A stretch of 35,239 nt of DNA from an uncultured Sphingomonadales bacterium (GCA_937884085.1 CAKZYD010000166.1:1-35239); one strand, 5' to 3'; counted from the first letter of the stretch, positions 23,242-30,814 are shown. The notes: generated by a model not told the origin, from the sequence alone. Made by a program: numbers and translations.

Positions 23242-25002
23242 ATGGATATCTTTTCCGTTACGCTGGTTGGAAGCATCCTCCTCTTTGTTGCCATCGGCAA
23301 TTATGCCGGCCGCAGCGTTAAACAGCTGGACGACTATTTCGTCGCGGGTCGCCGGGCGCCGACACTGTTTATCCTCGGCACCTTGGTCGCCAGCGTGTTT
23401 AGCTCGACAATTTTCCTCGGCGAAGCGGGCTTCACCTATGCCGGGCAAATGGGGCCTTATCTGCTTTTCCCAGGCATAACCGTGACCGGATATGTCTATG
23501 GCGCGCTTCTGTTTGGCCGCTATCTTCGGCGTAGCCGGGCCCCAACGGTCGCCGATTATTTTGGTCAGCGCTTCAACAGTCCGCGGCTTCAACAAGCCGC
23601 CGGCGCCATCATCATCCTCGCCTTAGGCGCCTACCTCTTGGTGGTTACGCAAGGGGCCGCGTTGCTGCTGCAAGACCTACTGGGTGTCAGCTATGTCCAA
23701 GGCCTTATCATTGCCTGGCTGAGCTATACCGTCTTCACCATGTATTCCGGATCGCAGGGCGTCATCTTAACCGACACGCTCATGTTCCTTTTGTTCGCCA
23801 TCGCCACAATCGCCTTTGGGGTCTATGTGGTCGCGGATTTGGGCGGCGTCCCAGCCGCCGTTGAAAAGATGGCAACGTTAGAAGCAAAGCCGGGCATTGC
23901 CGCATGGCATGGTGTGGTCGGGGATGATACCGAATGGGCCACCCCCTTTGACTACCTCATCTGGGCCATCGTTATCGATAGCGCCTGGAGCTTGGTGTAT
24001 GCCGTCAGCCCCTGGCAATCCAGTCGGCACCTGATGGCCAAAAATGAGCATGTCGTCATCCGCGCTGCCATCCTTACCTGCCTCGCCGTCATTGTGCTGC
24101 AGTTCTTTATTTACGGGGTCAGCGGGCTCATCAATCTCTATAAGCCCGACATCATGCCCGTCGAAACGGTGATGATTTGGGCGGCCAAAAATGTGGTTCC
24201 CGAATTCCTGGGCGCCCTTCTCCTCGCTGGGATTATGGCCGCCGCACTGTCCTCAGCCTCCACATTCCTGTCGCTGGTCGGCTTTAGCGCCAGCAACGAC
24301 ATAAGCCCATCCAAAGACCCCATCGGCCTCAGAACCACACGGGTCATCATTTCAGCGGTCAGCATTGCCGCCTTGCTAGCTGCCTTTTTCTTCCCGCCGA
24401 ATATCTTCTGGCTCATGCTCTTCATTGGGACTGTCTTTGCGTCCTCTTGGGGACCCGTCGCCTTGATGAGCGTTTGGTCCAAGCGAATTACCGAACAGGC
24501 TGCCTATTGGGGCCTGCTCTCCGGCGTCATCTTGAGTGTCGGGCCAGCGGCGTTGGAATATGCCGGTCTCGTCACCTTCCCGCATTTCTTCAACCCCACG
24601 ATTATCGGAACACTGGTCAGCCTCTGCGTGATCCTTGTGCTGTCGCGGCGCAGCGCGGTCACTGCCCCTGAAAAACACTATTTTGAGACACTGCATGTGG
24701 CGCAGGCGAGCGATTGTGACCCCCGCGCGGTTTGGGTCACCAAGCTGGTGGCTGGCAGCCTGGTTGCCTATGGCTGCATCATGCCATTTGTGATGCATTG
24801 GCTCTATGTCATTCCCTATCAGCGCGGTGCAGGCCATCTCATTGAAGGGCGCGTTGACTGGAGCCGCGGCGAAGCGTTGCTGCCGCTCACTTCGACCGCG
24901 CTCTTCATTCCACTGGGCTTATTCGCGCTTTGGCGGATAAGACGAGACTATGCAGGCCCTGCAAACGCGGCGGTGCAGGACGCAGCGCGCCAAAACGCCT
25001 AG
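23242..25002 (+). CDS. Sodium:solute symporter (SSS) family transporter
   Basis: The 586-residue protein has about 13 membrane segments and the family's N-terminal pattern: a first helix, then KQLDDYFVAGRRAP, SSTIFLGEAGFTY, and the signature-like SAWSLVYAVSPWQSSRHLMAK. It would bring an organic solute into the cytoplasm with sodium. SSS members carry sugars, amino acids, carboxylates, proline, choline-like amines and urea, so the solute cannot be named. It is the last gene before the amine locus ends, paired with the membrane protein above, and probably under site F. It is followed by about 210 bases with no gene other than the opposite-strand terminator at 25149. Confidence 0.9.
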   Translation: MDIFSVTLVGSILLFVAIGNYAGRSVKQLDDYFVAGRRAPTLFILGTLVASVFSSTIFLGEAGFTYAGQMGPYLLFPGITVTGYVYGALLFGRYLRRSRAPTVADYFGQRFNSPRLQQAAGAIIILALGAYLLVVTQGAALLLQDLLGVSYVQGLIIAWLSYTVFTMYSGSQGVILTDTLMFLLFAIATIAFGVYVVADLGGVPAAVEKMATLEAKPGIAAWHGVVGDDTEWATPFDYLIWAIVIDSAWSLVYAVSPWQSSRHLMAKNEHVVIRAAILTCLAVIVLQFFIYGVSGLINLYKPDIMPVETVMIWAAKNVVPEFLGALLLAGIMAAALSSASTFLSLVGFSASNDISPSKDPIGLRTTRVIISAVSIAALLAAFFFPPNIFWLMLFIGTVFASSWGPVALMSVWSKRITEQAAYWGLLSGVILSVGPAALEYAGLVTFPHFFNPTIIGTLVSLCVILVLSRRSAVTAPEKHYFETLHVAQASDCDPRAVWVTKLVAGSLVAYGCIMPFVMHWLYVIPYQRGAGHLIEGRVDWSRGEALLPLTSTALFIPLGLFALWRIRRDYAGPANAAVQDAARQNA

Positions 25003-25148
25003 AGTAGAGGCCAGCGGCTGCCTCGTTTAGGACGGGTCGCACTGATCCAAAAGTCACAAAAGTCACACCTACGATATCAAAGAGCACTCTGGCGCACCGT
25101 TAGGAAGCGACCATCACTCTACCCAGGTTGGTATGTGTAGGACAGCGC

Positions 25149-25189
25149 AAAAAAAACGCTAAGCGCCGCGATTTGCAGCGCTCAGCGTT
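25149..25189 (-). terminator. Rho-independent terminator of the 25213-25791 gene
   Basis: AACGCTAAGCGC (25155-25166) pairs with GCGCTCAGCGTT (25178-25189), a 12-base stem with one mismatch and an 11-base loop. Read on the minus strand it is followed by eight T residues (25149-25156). It lies 24 bases past the stop of the minus-strand gene. Confidence 0.85.
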
Positions 25190-25212
25190 GCTGGTTCAAA
25201 AGAATGAGCCGA

Positions 25213-25791
25213 TTAGCGGGAAATAATGTTCCCGCCGGTCAGCGGACGGTTTGAGGGCCGGCGCTTGAGGCCCTTTGATTTGATAATGGTCTTAAGGCCC
25301 AAAAACGGCGTCGGTGATTTATACGGCTTCGTTCTTGGCTTAGCGCGGCGCTTGGTAATCGATTTGCTGCCTGAGACACGAATGATCGAGCGCGCGCCGG
25401 AGACGCGAATAATGTTTATCGGCGCAGCCGATTGCGACACCAAATTGGACTCATAGGCGACGCCTACATCAATGGACTCTTCCATATTGAGCAATGCATC
25501 AACAGGCCCAGCGCTTCCAAATGGTGCGTTGACCACAACCAGAACATGACCTGGCGCCATCTTATTTGCGTATTGCGCCGCTGCTTTTGGATAAACGCCC
25601 AAATCCCGCAATTGCGCCATCAGCGTATCGACGCCCGTGTCTATTGCTGCATCAGGTTCCACGCCAAGCGCTGGACCTGGCTTCGACACCGTATCAATAC
25701 GGCGCTCCGCGAAGTCGTGAGACTTGATCTTTTGAATGACGGAGTTGGCTTTCTCTTCGCTATCGTAGAGACGGGTGAAAATCGTTGGCAT
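25213..25791 (-). CDS. Small basic-tailed protein of unknown function
   Basis: The 192-residue protein has two parts. Residues 1-118 (MPTIFTRLYDSEEKANSVIQKIK onward, with YPKAAAQYANKMAPGHVLVVV) look like a compact alpha/beta domain similar to YflT/DUF1269-type stress proteins, though this resemblance is weak. After it come two near-identical repeats, IIRVSGARS and IIRVSGSKS (about 127-145), and a very basic 47-residue tail rich in Lys, Arg, Pro and Gly that could bind nucleic acid or membrane surface. I chose the ATG at 25791 because GGAGT lies six bases upstream; an in-frame ATG at 25803 is less likely. It is divergent from the puc operon across a 520-base gap. Confidence 0.75.
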   Translation of the reverse strand: MPTIFTRLYDSEEKANSVIQKIKSHDFAERRIDTVSKPGPALGVEPDAAIDTGVDTLMAQLRDLGVYPKAAAQYANKMAPGHVLVVVNAPFGSAGPVDALLNMEESIDVGVAYESNLVSQSAAPINIIRVSGARSIIRVSGSKSITKRRAKPRTKPYKSPTPFLGLKTIIKSKGLKRRPSNRPLTGGNIISR

Positions 25792-26033
25792 AGTGCACTC
25801 CAAATGACGTTTGGCCCATGTATCCGAGCTTGGCTCGGCGTTCGTGTCGCTTGGAAACGCTGTGAGCTCAATGCAGCGACACCTATGACATAGAGCTTAT
25901 ATCGCCGCAGGCAATGGCGCCAAAGCTGGCAAGATTGAAAAACCTACGCCGCGTTAGCCAATTTTACCTGCCAATCACATAGGATTAAAAACCATCGAAT
26001 CCTAACCGTGGCATATATTGCTTTGGCATGGCT

Positions 26034-26051
26034 TGTCCATTTAATTTGACA
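26034..26051. promoter_or_regulatory. PpsR/CrtJ-type site 1 (TGT-N12-ACA)
   Basis: TGT at 26034-26036 and ACA at 26049-26051 are separated by exactly 12 mostly A/T bases, the known consensus of PpsR/CrtJ repressors of photosynthesis genes. It overlaps the TTGACA element at 26046. Confidence 0.75.
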
Positions 26052-26076
26052 CTTGTACTTGTCATTTAAATATGAC
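26046..26076 (+). promoter_or_regulatory. Likely pucBA promoter
   Basis: A perfect TTGACA at 26046-26051 is followed at non-ideal spacing by AATATG (26069, spacing 17) or TATGAC (26071, spacing 19) as possible -10 elements. Both lie within the span of the two PpsR-type sites, so bound repressor would cover the promoter. A TGACA-N8-TGTCA inverted repeat (26047-26064) adds symmetry. The -10 choice is uncertain. Confidence 0.5.
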
Positions 26077-26077
26077 A
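26060..26077. promoter_or_regulatory. PpsR/CrtJ-type site 2 (TGT-N12-ACA)
   Basis: TGT at 26060-26062 and ACA at 26075-26077 are again separated by exactly 12 A/T-rich bases. The two sites are eight bases apart, typical of cooperative tandem binding by PpsR/CrtJ tetramers at puc and bch promoters. Confidence 0.75.
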
Positions 26078-26311
26078 TCTTGCTAGAAGCGGTCATTATC
26101 TGAGTCGTTTCGCGGCAGTCATATGATGAGCGGCAGCTGTCTGTGTTGCGGCGCGTCAGCGTGCGGTGAGCGGTGTGTTGAGGGGTGCGGTTAAGTAGGC
26201 TTCAACCACCATGTCTTTGGAAGAAAAGGACCAGTCGGGCGGAGGGGTACTCGCTTTGCTGATCCAGGCCAAACAACAGAGGCCAAACGTCAGAAAAAGG
26301 AGAGACAAACC

Positions 26312-26464
26312 ATGAGTGACCCAGAGAAGGTGTTTCCGACTGGCCTAACCCTATCGGAAGCAGAAGAACTGCATAGCCAACTTGTCGATGGCACCCGGAT
26401 TTTCGGTGTGATCTCAGCGCTAGCTCATGTGCTAGTCGCCGTTACCACCCCATGGCTCGGGTAA
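26312..26464 (+). CDS. pucB: Light-harvesting LH2 beta subunit
   Basis: This 50-residue protein lines up without gaps to LH2 beta chains: GLTLSEAEELHSQL, then GTRIFG, then the membrane helix with ALAHVLVAVTTPWLG. H39 is the axial ligand for the B850-type bacteriochlorophyll. H21 is the second conserved histidine, and R29 (GTRIF) matches the arginine that contacts B800. The protein sits in the inner membrane as half of the alpha/beta heterodimer that builds ring-shaped antennae. AGGAGA lies eight to nine bases before the ATG. It is followed by pucA after 15 bases, the usual pucBA order. Confidence 0.96.
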   Translation: MSDPEKVFPTGLTLSEAEELHSQLVDGTRIFGVISALAHVLVAVTTPWLG

Positions 26465-26479
26465 AGAGGAGACACTTCC

Positions 26480-26803
26480 ATGATTAATTCAAGAATGTGG
26501 CTGGTTGTTAACCCAACCGTTGGACTTCCGCTCTTTCTCGGCGCGGTTGCCGTAGGCTCTTTCTCTGTGCATGTGGCTATTACCACCAATACCACATGGG
26601 TGAATGACTTCTTGTCTGGCCGTGAAATGGGCTCCACCGATGCTAAAATGGCAGCGGCGTCTACCCTGGACACAGCGCAAGCAGCTGAAGTTGTCATTGA
26701 CCGGACAGCAGCAGGCGAAGCGGAGTCAGCCGTCATCACGCTGGAAGATGGGCGCACCGCGAAAGCCTATTTCAGCGAGGTGAAAACTGCGTCTTTGCAG
26801 TAA
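26480..26803 (+). CDS. pucA: Light-harvesting LH2 alpha subunit with long C-terminal extension
   Basis: Residues 1-47 are a typical LH2 alpha chain: MWLVVNPTVGLPLFLGAV at the N terminus, H31 as the B850-type chlorophyll ligand, and TTNTTW with W40. Positions 44-45 are Phe-Leu where B800-850 complexes have Tyr-Trp or Tyr-Tyr hydrogen-bond donors. This is the signature of B800-820 (LH3) antennae. Normal alpha chains have about 53-60 residues. This one has 107, with a periplasmic-side tail (48-107) rich in Ala, Glu and Thr and a beta-like end (ESAVITLEDGRTAKAYFSEV). AGAGGAG lies eight bases before the ATG. The reading frame and stop are clear. Confidence 0.94.
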   Translation: MINSRMWLVVNPTVGLPLFLGAVAVGSFSVHVAITTNTTWVNDFLSGREMGSTDAKMAAASTLDTAQAAEVVIDRTAAGEAESAVITLEDGRTAKAYFSEVKTASLQ

Positions 26804-26804
26804 A

Positions 26805-26825
26805 GACTGAGGCGGTCGCTTTTTT
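26805..26825 (+). terminator. Weak terminator-like hairpin after pucA
   Basis: GACTG (26805-26809) can pair with CGGTC (26813-26817) around AGG, with one G-T pair, followed within two bases by six T residues (26820-26825). A separate 6-base stem, GTCTTT/AAAGAC, spans the pucA stop (26791-26807) and would compete. The structure may attenuate readthrough to pucC. Confidence 0.35.
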
Positions 26826-26853
26826 AAACGCTGCAGTCGAGATTGAGATAAAG

Positions 26854-26878
26854 GGTCATGATACATCATGACCTTCTT
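26854..26878 (+). terminator. Strong hairpin downstream of pucA
   Basis: GGTCATGA (26854-26861) and TCATGACC (26866-26873) form a perfect 8-base stem around TACA, which can extend by one more pair, and are followed by TTCTT. It could stop or protect the pucBA message at its 3' end. The perfect symmetry also allows a protein-binding role. The rest of the 300-base gap up to pucC shows no clear gene. Confidence 0.5.
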
Positions 26879-27103
26879 AATCGATGCTCTGCGCAAAAAG
26901 GCGCCGTCTCCACTTCTCTGCATATGACTTTGTAAAAGCCAGCGCCGCGCCCTCACGCCGTCTCAAATAAGAAACCTGTCAAAGCCAGGTAGGGGTCAAT
27001 AGCCGATCTAATTTGAGCGATGGTGGCATCATGGCAAATATCCGCTTTATGGCAGTCCTGCTTGTCATCAGCTGGGCTTGTGTAGAGCCAAGTTGAGGAC
27101 ATG

Positions 27104-28492
27104 ATGCTCGATCAGTATCGCAAATTTGCCCTAACGCGCCTGTCAAACCTTGGCCCTAATCTGCTGCCCTTTGCCGATGCGGCGACAGCGGACTTACCCC
27201 TGGGCAGACTGTTACGCCTCTCCATGTTCCAAGTCACTCATGGCATGGCGCTGGTGCTGCTGGTCGGCACGCTCAACCGGGTTATGATTGTCGAGCTTGA
27301 GGTTCCGGCCTCCATCGTCGGCATCATGATTTCTCTCCCCCTGGTCTTCGCCCCTTTCCGGGCACTGATTGGCTTTAAATCTGACATTCACATCTCTGCC
27401 CTTGGGTGGCGCCGCGTACCCTTTATCTGGCGCGGCTCAATGTATCAGTTCGGCGGTTTTGCCGTCATGCCTTTCGCTCTCCTCGTGCTGTCTGGCTATA
27501 TGGATGCTGCGACCTTGCCCGCTTGGGTGGGCATTTGCAGCGCCGCTATTGCGTTTCTCTTGGTCGGGATTGGCGCGCATATGGTGCAAACAGTTGGCCT
27601 GGCGCTCGCCACCGACCTAGCGCCGCCGGAGAACCAGGCCAATGTGGTGGGCCTCATGTATGTCATGCTGCTCATCGGGATGATGGTCAGCGCGCTTTTG
27701 TTTGGCGCGCTTTTGGCTGACTATTCCCCTGGCAAGCTCATCCGCGTTATCCAAGGCGCCGCAGTTCTCACGCTTGTTATCAACGTCATCGCGCTGTGGA
27801 AGCAGGAACCGCGCGACCGTAGCCGGGCACGTCAAGCCGCGCCCGAAGATGATTTCCGGCAAGCCTGGCGCTCTTTCATCAGCGGCGGTGCTGTCGCCCC
27901 GCGTCTGATGGTGATTGGCCTGGGCACCATGGGCTTTGGCATGGCGGACGTTCTTTTAGAGCCTTATGGCGGCCAAGTGTTGGGCCTCTCGGTCGCCGCA
28001 ACCACGCGGCTGACGGCGACATTCGCGGTCGGCGGCTTGATTGGCTTCGCCCTTGCCTCACGGGTGCTCAGCCGCGCCCATGCTGACCCGATGCGTCTTG
28101 CTGTTTCCGGGCTCATCGTCGGCGTGCCCGCTTTCGCGGCGATCATTATTGCCGGGTTGGCTCATTCGACCTTATTCTTCCTAGCCGGCACCTTGCTGGT
28201 TGGCTTTGGCACCGGCCTGTTTGCCCATGGCACGCTGACCGCCACCATTCAAAGCGCCAGCAGGGAACAAATCGGCCTGGCTCTGGGCGCCTGGGGCGCT
28301 GTGCAAGCGACAGCAGCCGGTTTGTCCGTCGCCGTTGGCGGCATCTTGAGGGACCTCATGATTTCCCTGCCGCTTGGCACGGGCGATGGCATCACCGCTG
28401 GTTATGTCACGGTCTTCTCATTGGAAATCGCCATGCTGCTCATCGCGCTGCTGGCGACCCGGCGCTGGCTGGCAAGTCCCCTACCGTCCTAA
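27104..28492 (+). CDS. pucC: PucC/LhaA-type light-harvesting assembly protein (BCD family MFS)
   Basis: The 462-residue protein has 12 predicted membrane helices and the BCD-family pattern: LGRLLRLSMFQVTHGMAL near the N terminus and LGWRRVPFIWRGSMYQFGG in the first cytoplasmic loop. PucC and LhaA help assemble LH2 and LH1 and are thought to deliver bacteriochlorophyll. The position after pucBA favours PucC. Two ATGs are adjacent (27101 and 27104). The second has better spacing to the GAGG at 27095-27098. It lies 300 bases after pucA, beyond two hairpins, so it is probably expressed at a lower level. Its last 53 bases overlap the end of the opposite-strand gene. Confidence 0.93.
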   Translation: MLDQYRKFALTRLSNLGPNLLPFADAATADLPLGRLLRLSMFQVTHGMALVLLVGTLNRVMIVELEVPASIVGIMISLPLVFAPFRALIGFKSDIHISALGWRRVPFIWRGSMYQFGGFAVMPFALLVLSGYMDAATLPAWVGICSAAIAFLLVGIGAHMVQTVGLALATDLAPPENQANVVGLMYVMLLIGMMVSALLFGALLADYSPGKLIRVIQGAAVLTLVINVIALWKQEPRDRSRARQAAPEDDFRQAWRSFISGGAVAPRLMVIGLGTMGFGMADVLLEPYGGQVLGLSVAATTRLTATFAVGGLIGFALASRVLSRAHADPMRLAVSGLIVGVPAFAAIIIAGLAHSTLFFLAGTLLVGFGTGLFAHGTLTATIQSASREQIGLALGAWGAVQATAAGLSVAVGGILRDLMISLPLGTGDGITAGYVTVFSLEIAMLLIALLATRRWLASPLPS

Positions 28493-29426
28493 AACCGATA
28501 TGGGATGCGCTGAAGGTGCGCTCCTGAAACTGCCGCGCAGCCGGGCGATAGCGCTGGCAGTAGTTTTCCGCGCACAGGAAAGAGCCCCCTTTGATGGTGC
28601 CGCTGTCCGCAGTGTCTTGCGCGGGCGGGTCGTCTCTACGCTGCGTTTTGGCATCGCTTGTCCACTCCCAAACATTGCCAATCATGTCGTGAAGACCATA
28701 AGCGTTGGCAGCGTAGCAACCCACTGGCGCAAGCCCGACAAAACCGTCCGTCTTCTCATTGGAAATGGGGAAGAAGCCCTGCCAGGTGTTGGCGGCAGGG
28801 ATGTCTAAATCATCCGGCGGCGTGTCCCCCCAGGCATAGGGCGCCCCGCGCAAGCCGCTACGGGCAGCCACCTCCCATTCCGCTTCGGTTGGCAGGCGGC
28901 GGCCACGCCAAGCAGCATAGGCCCGCGCATCTTCATAGGCGATATGCACCACCGGATAGGCCTCTTTGTCTGTAATCGACGAGCCCGGACCGTCGGGCGC
29001 ACGCCAATGCGCCCCTTCGACAAAGCGCCACCAGTCCACCAGGGCGGTCGGATTTGTCTTTTTAGGCGGCGTAAACACGGCGGAGCCCGCACGGCGAAAG
29101 TCATCGGGGAGATGGTCAAAATCCGCTTCCGGCAAGCCGCGCTCTGCTCGTGTGATATAGCCCGTCGCCTCAACAAAGGCCGCAAACTGAGCGTTGGTCA
29201 CTTCATGCGCATCGATATCAAAAGCGCCGACCTCCACAGAGACAACCGGCCCTTCTTCGGGATAAAAACGGCTATCGCCAAGCCTATATTGCCCAGCCTT
29301 GATAGCAACGGGCCCACCCAGGTCGGCAGGTGGCTGGCAGTCTCCAAGTGCAGCGCTGGTCTGCTCGTCACCGCTGCAGCCAGCTAGCGCAGCGCAAAGC
29401 GCTAAGCCCTTAAGCAGGCGATGCAC
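28440..29426 (-). CDS. Lipoprotein of the formylglycine-generating enzyme (FGE/SUMF1) family
   Basis: The 328-residue protein begins with a lipoprotein signal: MHRLLKGLALCAALAGC, lipobox LAGC, modified Cys17. The FGE-sulfatase domain then runs from about residue 40 to 316. The core motifs EVTNAQFAAFVEATGY, RLPTEAEWEVAARSG, NVWEWTSD and GGSFLCAENYCQRYRPAAR are present. C285 and C290 match the copper-binding cysteine pair of oxygen-dependent FGEs, so catalysis is possible. Many bacterial relatives with this domain do other jobs. The start is GTG at 29426; the codon before it is a stop, and it directly abuts the CoA-transferase B stop. Membrane anchoring in the periplasm is unusual for an FGE. 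No sulfatase gene is in the window. Confidence 0.85.
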   Translation of the reverse strand: MHRLLKGLALCAALAGCSGDEQTSAALGDCQPPADLGGPVAIKAGQYRLGDSRFYPEEGPVVSVEVGAFDIDAHEVTNAQFAAFVEATGYITRAERGLPEADFDHLPDDFRRAGSAVFTPPKKTNPTALVDWWRFVEGAHWRAPDGPGSSITDKEAYPVVHIAYEDARAYAAWRGRRLPTEAEWEVAARSGLRGAPYAWGDTPPDDLDIPAANTWQGFFPISNEKTDGFVGLAPVGCYAANAYGLHDMIGNVWEWTSDAKTQRRDDPPAQDTADSGTIKGGSFLCAENYCQRYRPAARQFQERTFSASHIGFRTVGDLPASAGSPAAR

Positions 29427-30065
29427 TTACACAGCAGCGGTAAAGGCCGCTTCCGTCTTCTCTTTCACTTCATCCAGGCTCACGCCATCGGCCAGCTCAA
29501 TCAAAGTCATGCCAGCGTCGTCATCGATGGTAAAAACCCCGAGATTGGTGATAATCATGTCCACCACGCCCCGGCCGGTGAGCGGCAGCGTGCAGGCTTT
29601 GAGGAGCTTTGAATCGCCCTTTTTGGACGTGTGATCCATGGTCACGCCCACACGCATGCCGCCAGCGCCCAAATCCATGACGCCGCCCATGCCTTTGACC
29701 AGCTTGCCGGGGATCATCCAATTGGCCAAATCCCCGTTCTCAGCCACCTCCATGGCGCCAAGAATGGACAGGTCAATATGCCCGCCGCGGATCATGCCAA
29801 AGGAATCCGCGCTAGAGAAATAAGAAGTGCGGTCCAGTTCGGTAATGGTTTGCTTACCGGCATTGATAAGGTCAGCGTCTACCTCATCATCATAGGGAAA
29901 TGGCCCCATGCCCAGCATCCCGTTCTCCGATTGCAAGGTCACGTCCACACCATCGGGGATGTAATTGGCCACCAGGGTCGGGATGCCGATCCCTAGGTTC
30001 ACATAAAACCCGTCTTTGAGTTCTTGCGCGGCCCGTTCAGCCATTTGATTGCGATCCCAAGGCAT
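29427..30065 (-). CDS. 3-oxoacid CoA-transferase, subunit B
   Basis: This 212-residue beta subunit of a class I CoA-transferase has the catalytic glutamate E47 in [13 protein letters not shown], preceded by [16 protein letters not shown]. Length and motifs fit SCOT-type (ScoB/AtoA/PcaJ) subunits. The A/B pair moves CoA between succinyl-CoA and a 3-oxoacid such as acetoacetate or 3-oxoadipate. Its ATG overlaps the subunit A stop by one base. In this operon it may activate a ring-cleavage or P450 product, which is inference. Confidence 0.92.
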   Translation of the reverse strand: MPWDRNQMAERAAQELKDGFYVNLGIGIPTLVANYIPDGVDVTLQSENGMLGMGPFPYDDEVDADLINAGKQTITELDRTSYFSSADSFGMIRGGHIDLSILGAMEVAENGDLANWMIPGKLVKGMGGVMDLGAGGMRVGVTMDHTSKKGDSKLLKACTLPLTGRGVVDMIITNLGVFTIDDDAGMTLIELADGVSLDEVKEKTEAAFTAAV

Positions 30066-30769
30066 CAGGCCGTCTCCCTTTCCCGAATGGTGCGCTGTTC
30101 AATCCGCTTTTCGTGGCTGCCTTTGATGAGGCGCTGCACGAAAATGCCGGGGGTGTGAATATTGTCCGGGTCAAGAGAGCCCACCGGGACAATTTCCTCC
30201 ACCTCTGCTATGGTGATTTTACCAGCCGTTGCCATCATTGGATTAAAGTTTCGGGCCGTTTTGCGGTAAATGAGATTGCCTTGTGCATCGCCCTTCCAGG
30301 CCTTCACAAGCGCCACATCTGCAACCAGGCCAGTCTCCAGAATATACGTTTCCCCGTTGAAATCCTTATGGTCTTTACCTTCCGCGATCAGCGTGCCAAC
30401 GCCTGTCTTGGTGTAAAAGCCTGGAATACCAGCGCCCCCGGCGCGGCAGCGCTCTGCAAGTGTACCCTGCGGATTAAATTCCAGCTCCAGCTCGTCTGCC
30501 AGATATTGCCGCTCAAACTCTTTGTTTTCGCCGACATAGGACGAGATCATCTTTTTAATCTGCCGGGTTTGCAAAAGTAGCCCAAGTCCAAAATCATCGA
30601 TGCCAGCATTGTTGGAAATGGCTGTGATGCCCTGGACGCCAGAATCCCGGAGCGCGATGATTAAATTTTCTGGAATACCGCACAAACCGAAGCCGCCTGC
30701 CATAACGGTCATGCCGTCGAAGGTAACTCCCTCCAACGCACTAACCGCATCTGAGTAAAGCTTGTCCAT
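30065..30769 (-). CDS. 3-oxoacid CoA-transferase, subunit A
   Basis: This 234-residue alpha subunit has the class I CoA-transferase signature [13 protein letters not shown] (25-37), [12 protein letters not shown], and [16 protein letters not shown], all typical of SCOT-type proteins. It carries the CoA-binding half of the active site and works with subunit B. It starts 45 bases after the P450 stop. ATG 30769 follows a purine-rich AGGGAGGGG stretch, a good ribosome binding site. ScoA, AtoD and PcaI cannot be told apart from sequence alone. Confidence 0.92.
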   Translation of the reverse strand: MDKLYSDAVSALEGVTFDGMTVMAGGFGLCGIPENLIIALRDSGVQGITAISNNAGIDDFGLGLLLQTRQIKKMISSYVGENKEFERQYLADELELEFNPQGTLAERCRAGGAGIPGFYTKTGVGTLIAEGKDHKDFNGETYILETGLVADVALVKAWKGDAQGNLIYRKTARNFNPMMATAGKITIAEVEEIVPVGSLDPDNIHTPGIFVQRLIKGSHEKRIEQRTIRERETA

Positions 30770-30814
30770 TGTAAATTGCCCCTCCCTCTTGTGCTTCTGA
30801 TGTCGCGGCTGCGA

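Larger units (their letters stand above)
25792..26311 (+). promoter_or_regulatory. Regulatory gap and long leader of the puc operon
   Basis: This 520-base stretch has no convincing gene. The part near 26034-26077 holds two PpsR-type sites and a TTGACA element. About 230 bases of leader follow before pucB. The leader includes a G-rich run with repeated GTGCGGT and a 23-codon cysteine-rich frame at 26123-26194. A strong ribosome binding site, AAGGAGAGA (26297-26305), lies just before the pucB ATG. The 240 bases next to the divergent gene (25792-26030) show nothing I can name. Confidence 0.6.

Noticed and set aside
26211..26315. A 34-codon frame whose TGA overlaps the pucB ATG
   Set aside because: No ribosome binding site before its ATG, a charged low-complexity product, and no match to PufQ or other known puc leader proteins. 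The overlap comes from the CCATGA context.
27031..27096. A 21-codon hydrophobic frame (MANIRFMAVLLVISWACVEPS) ending just before pucC
   Set aside because: No ribosome binding site and no known family. Its end near the pucC start could reflect coupling, but a frame this short arises easily by chance.
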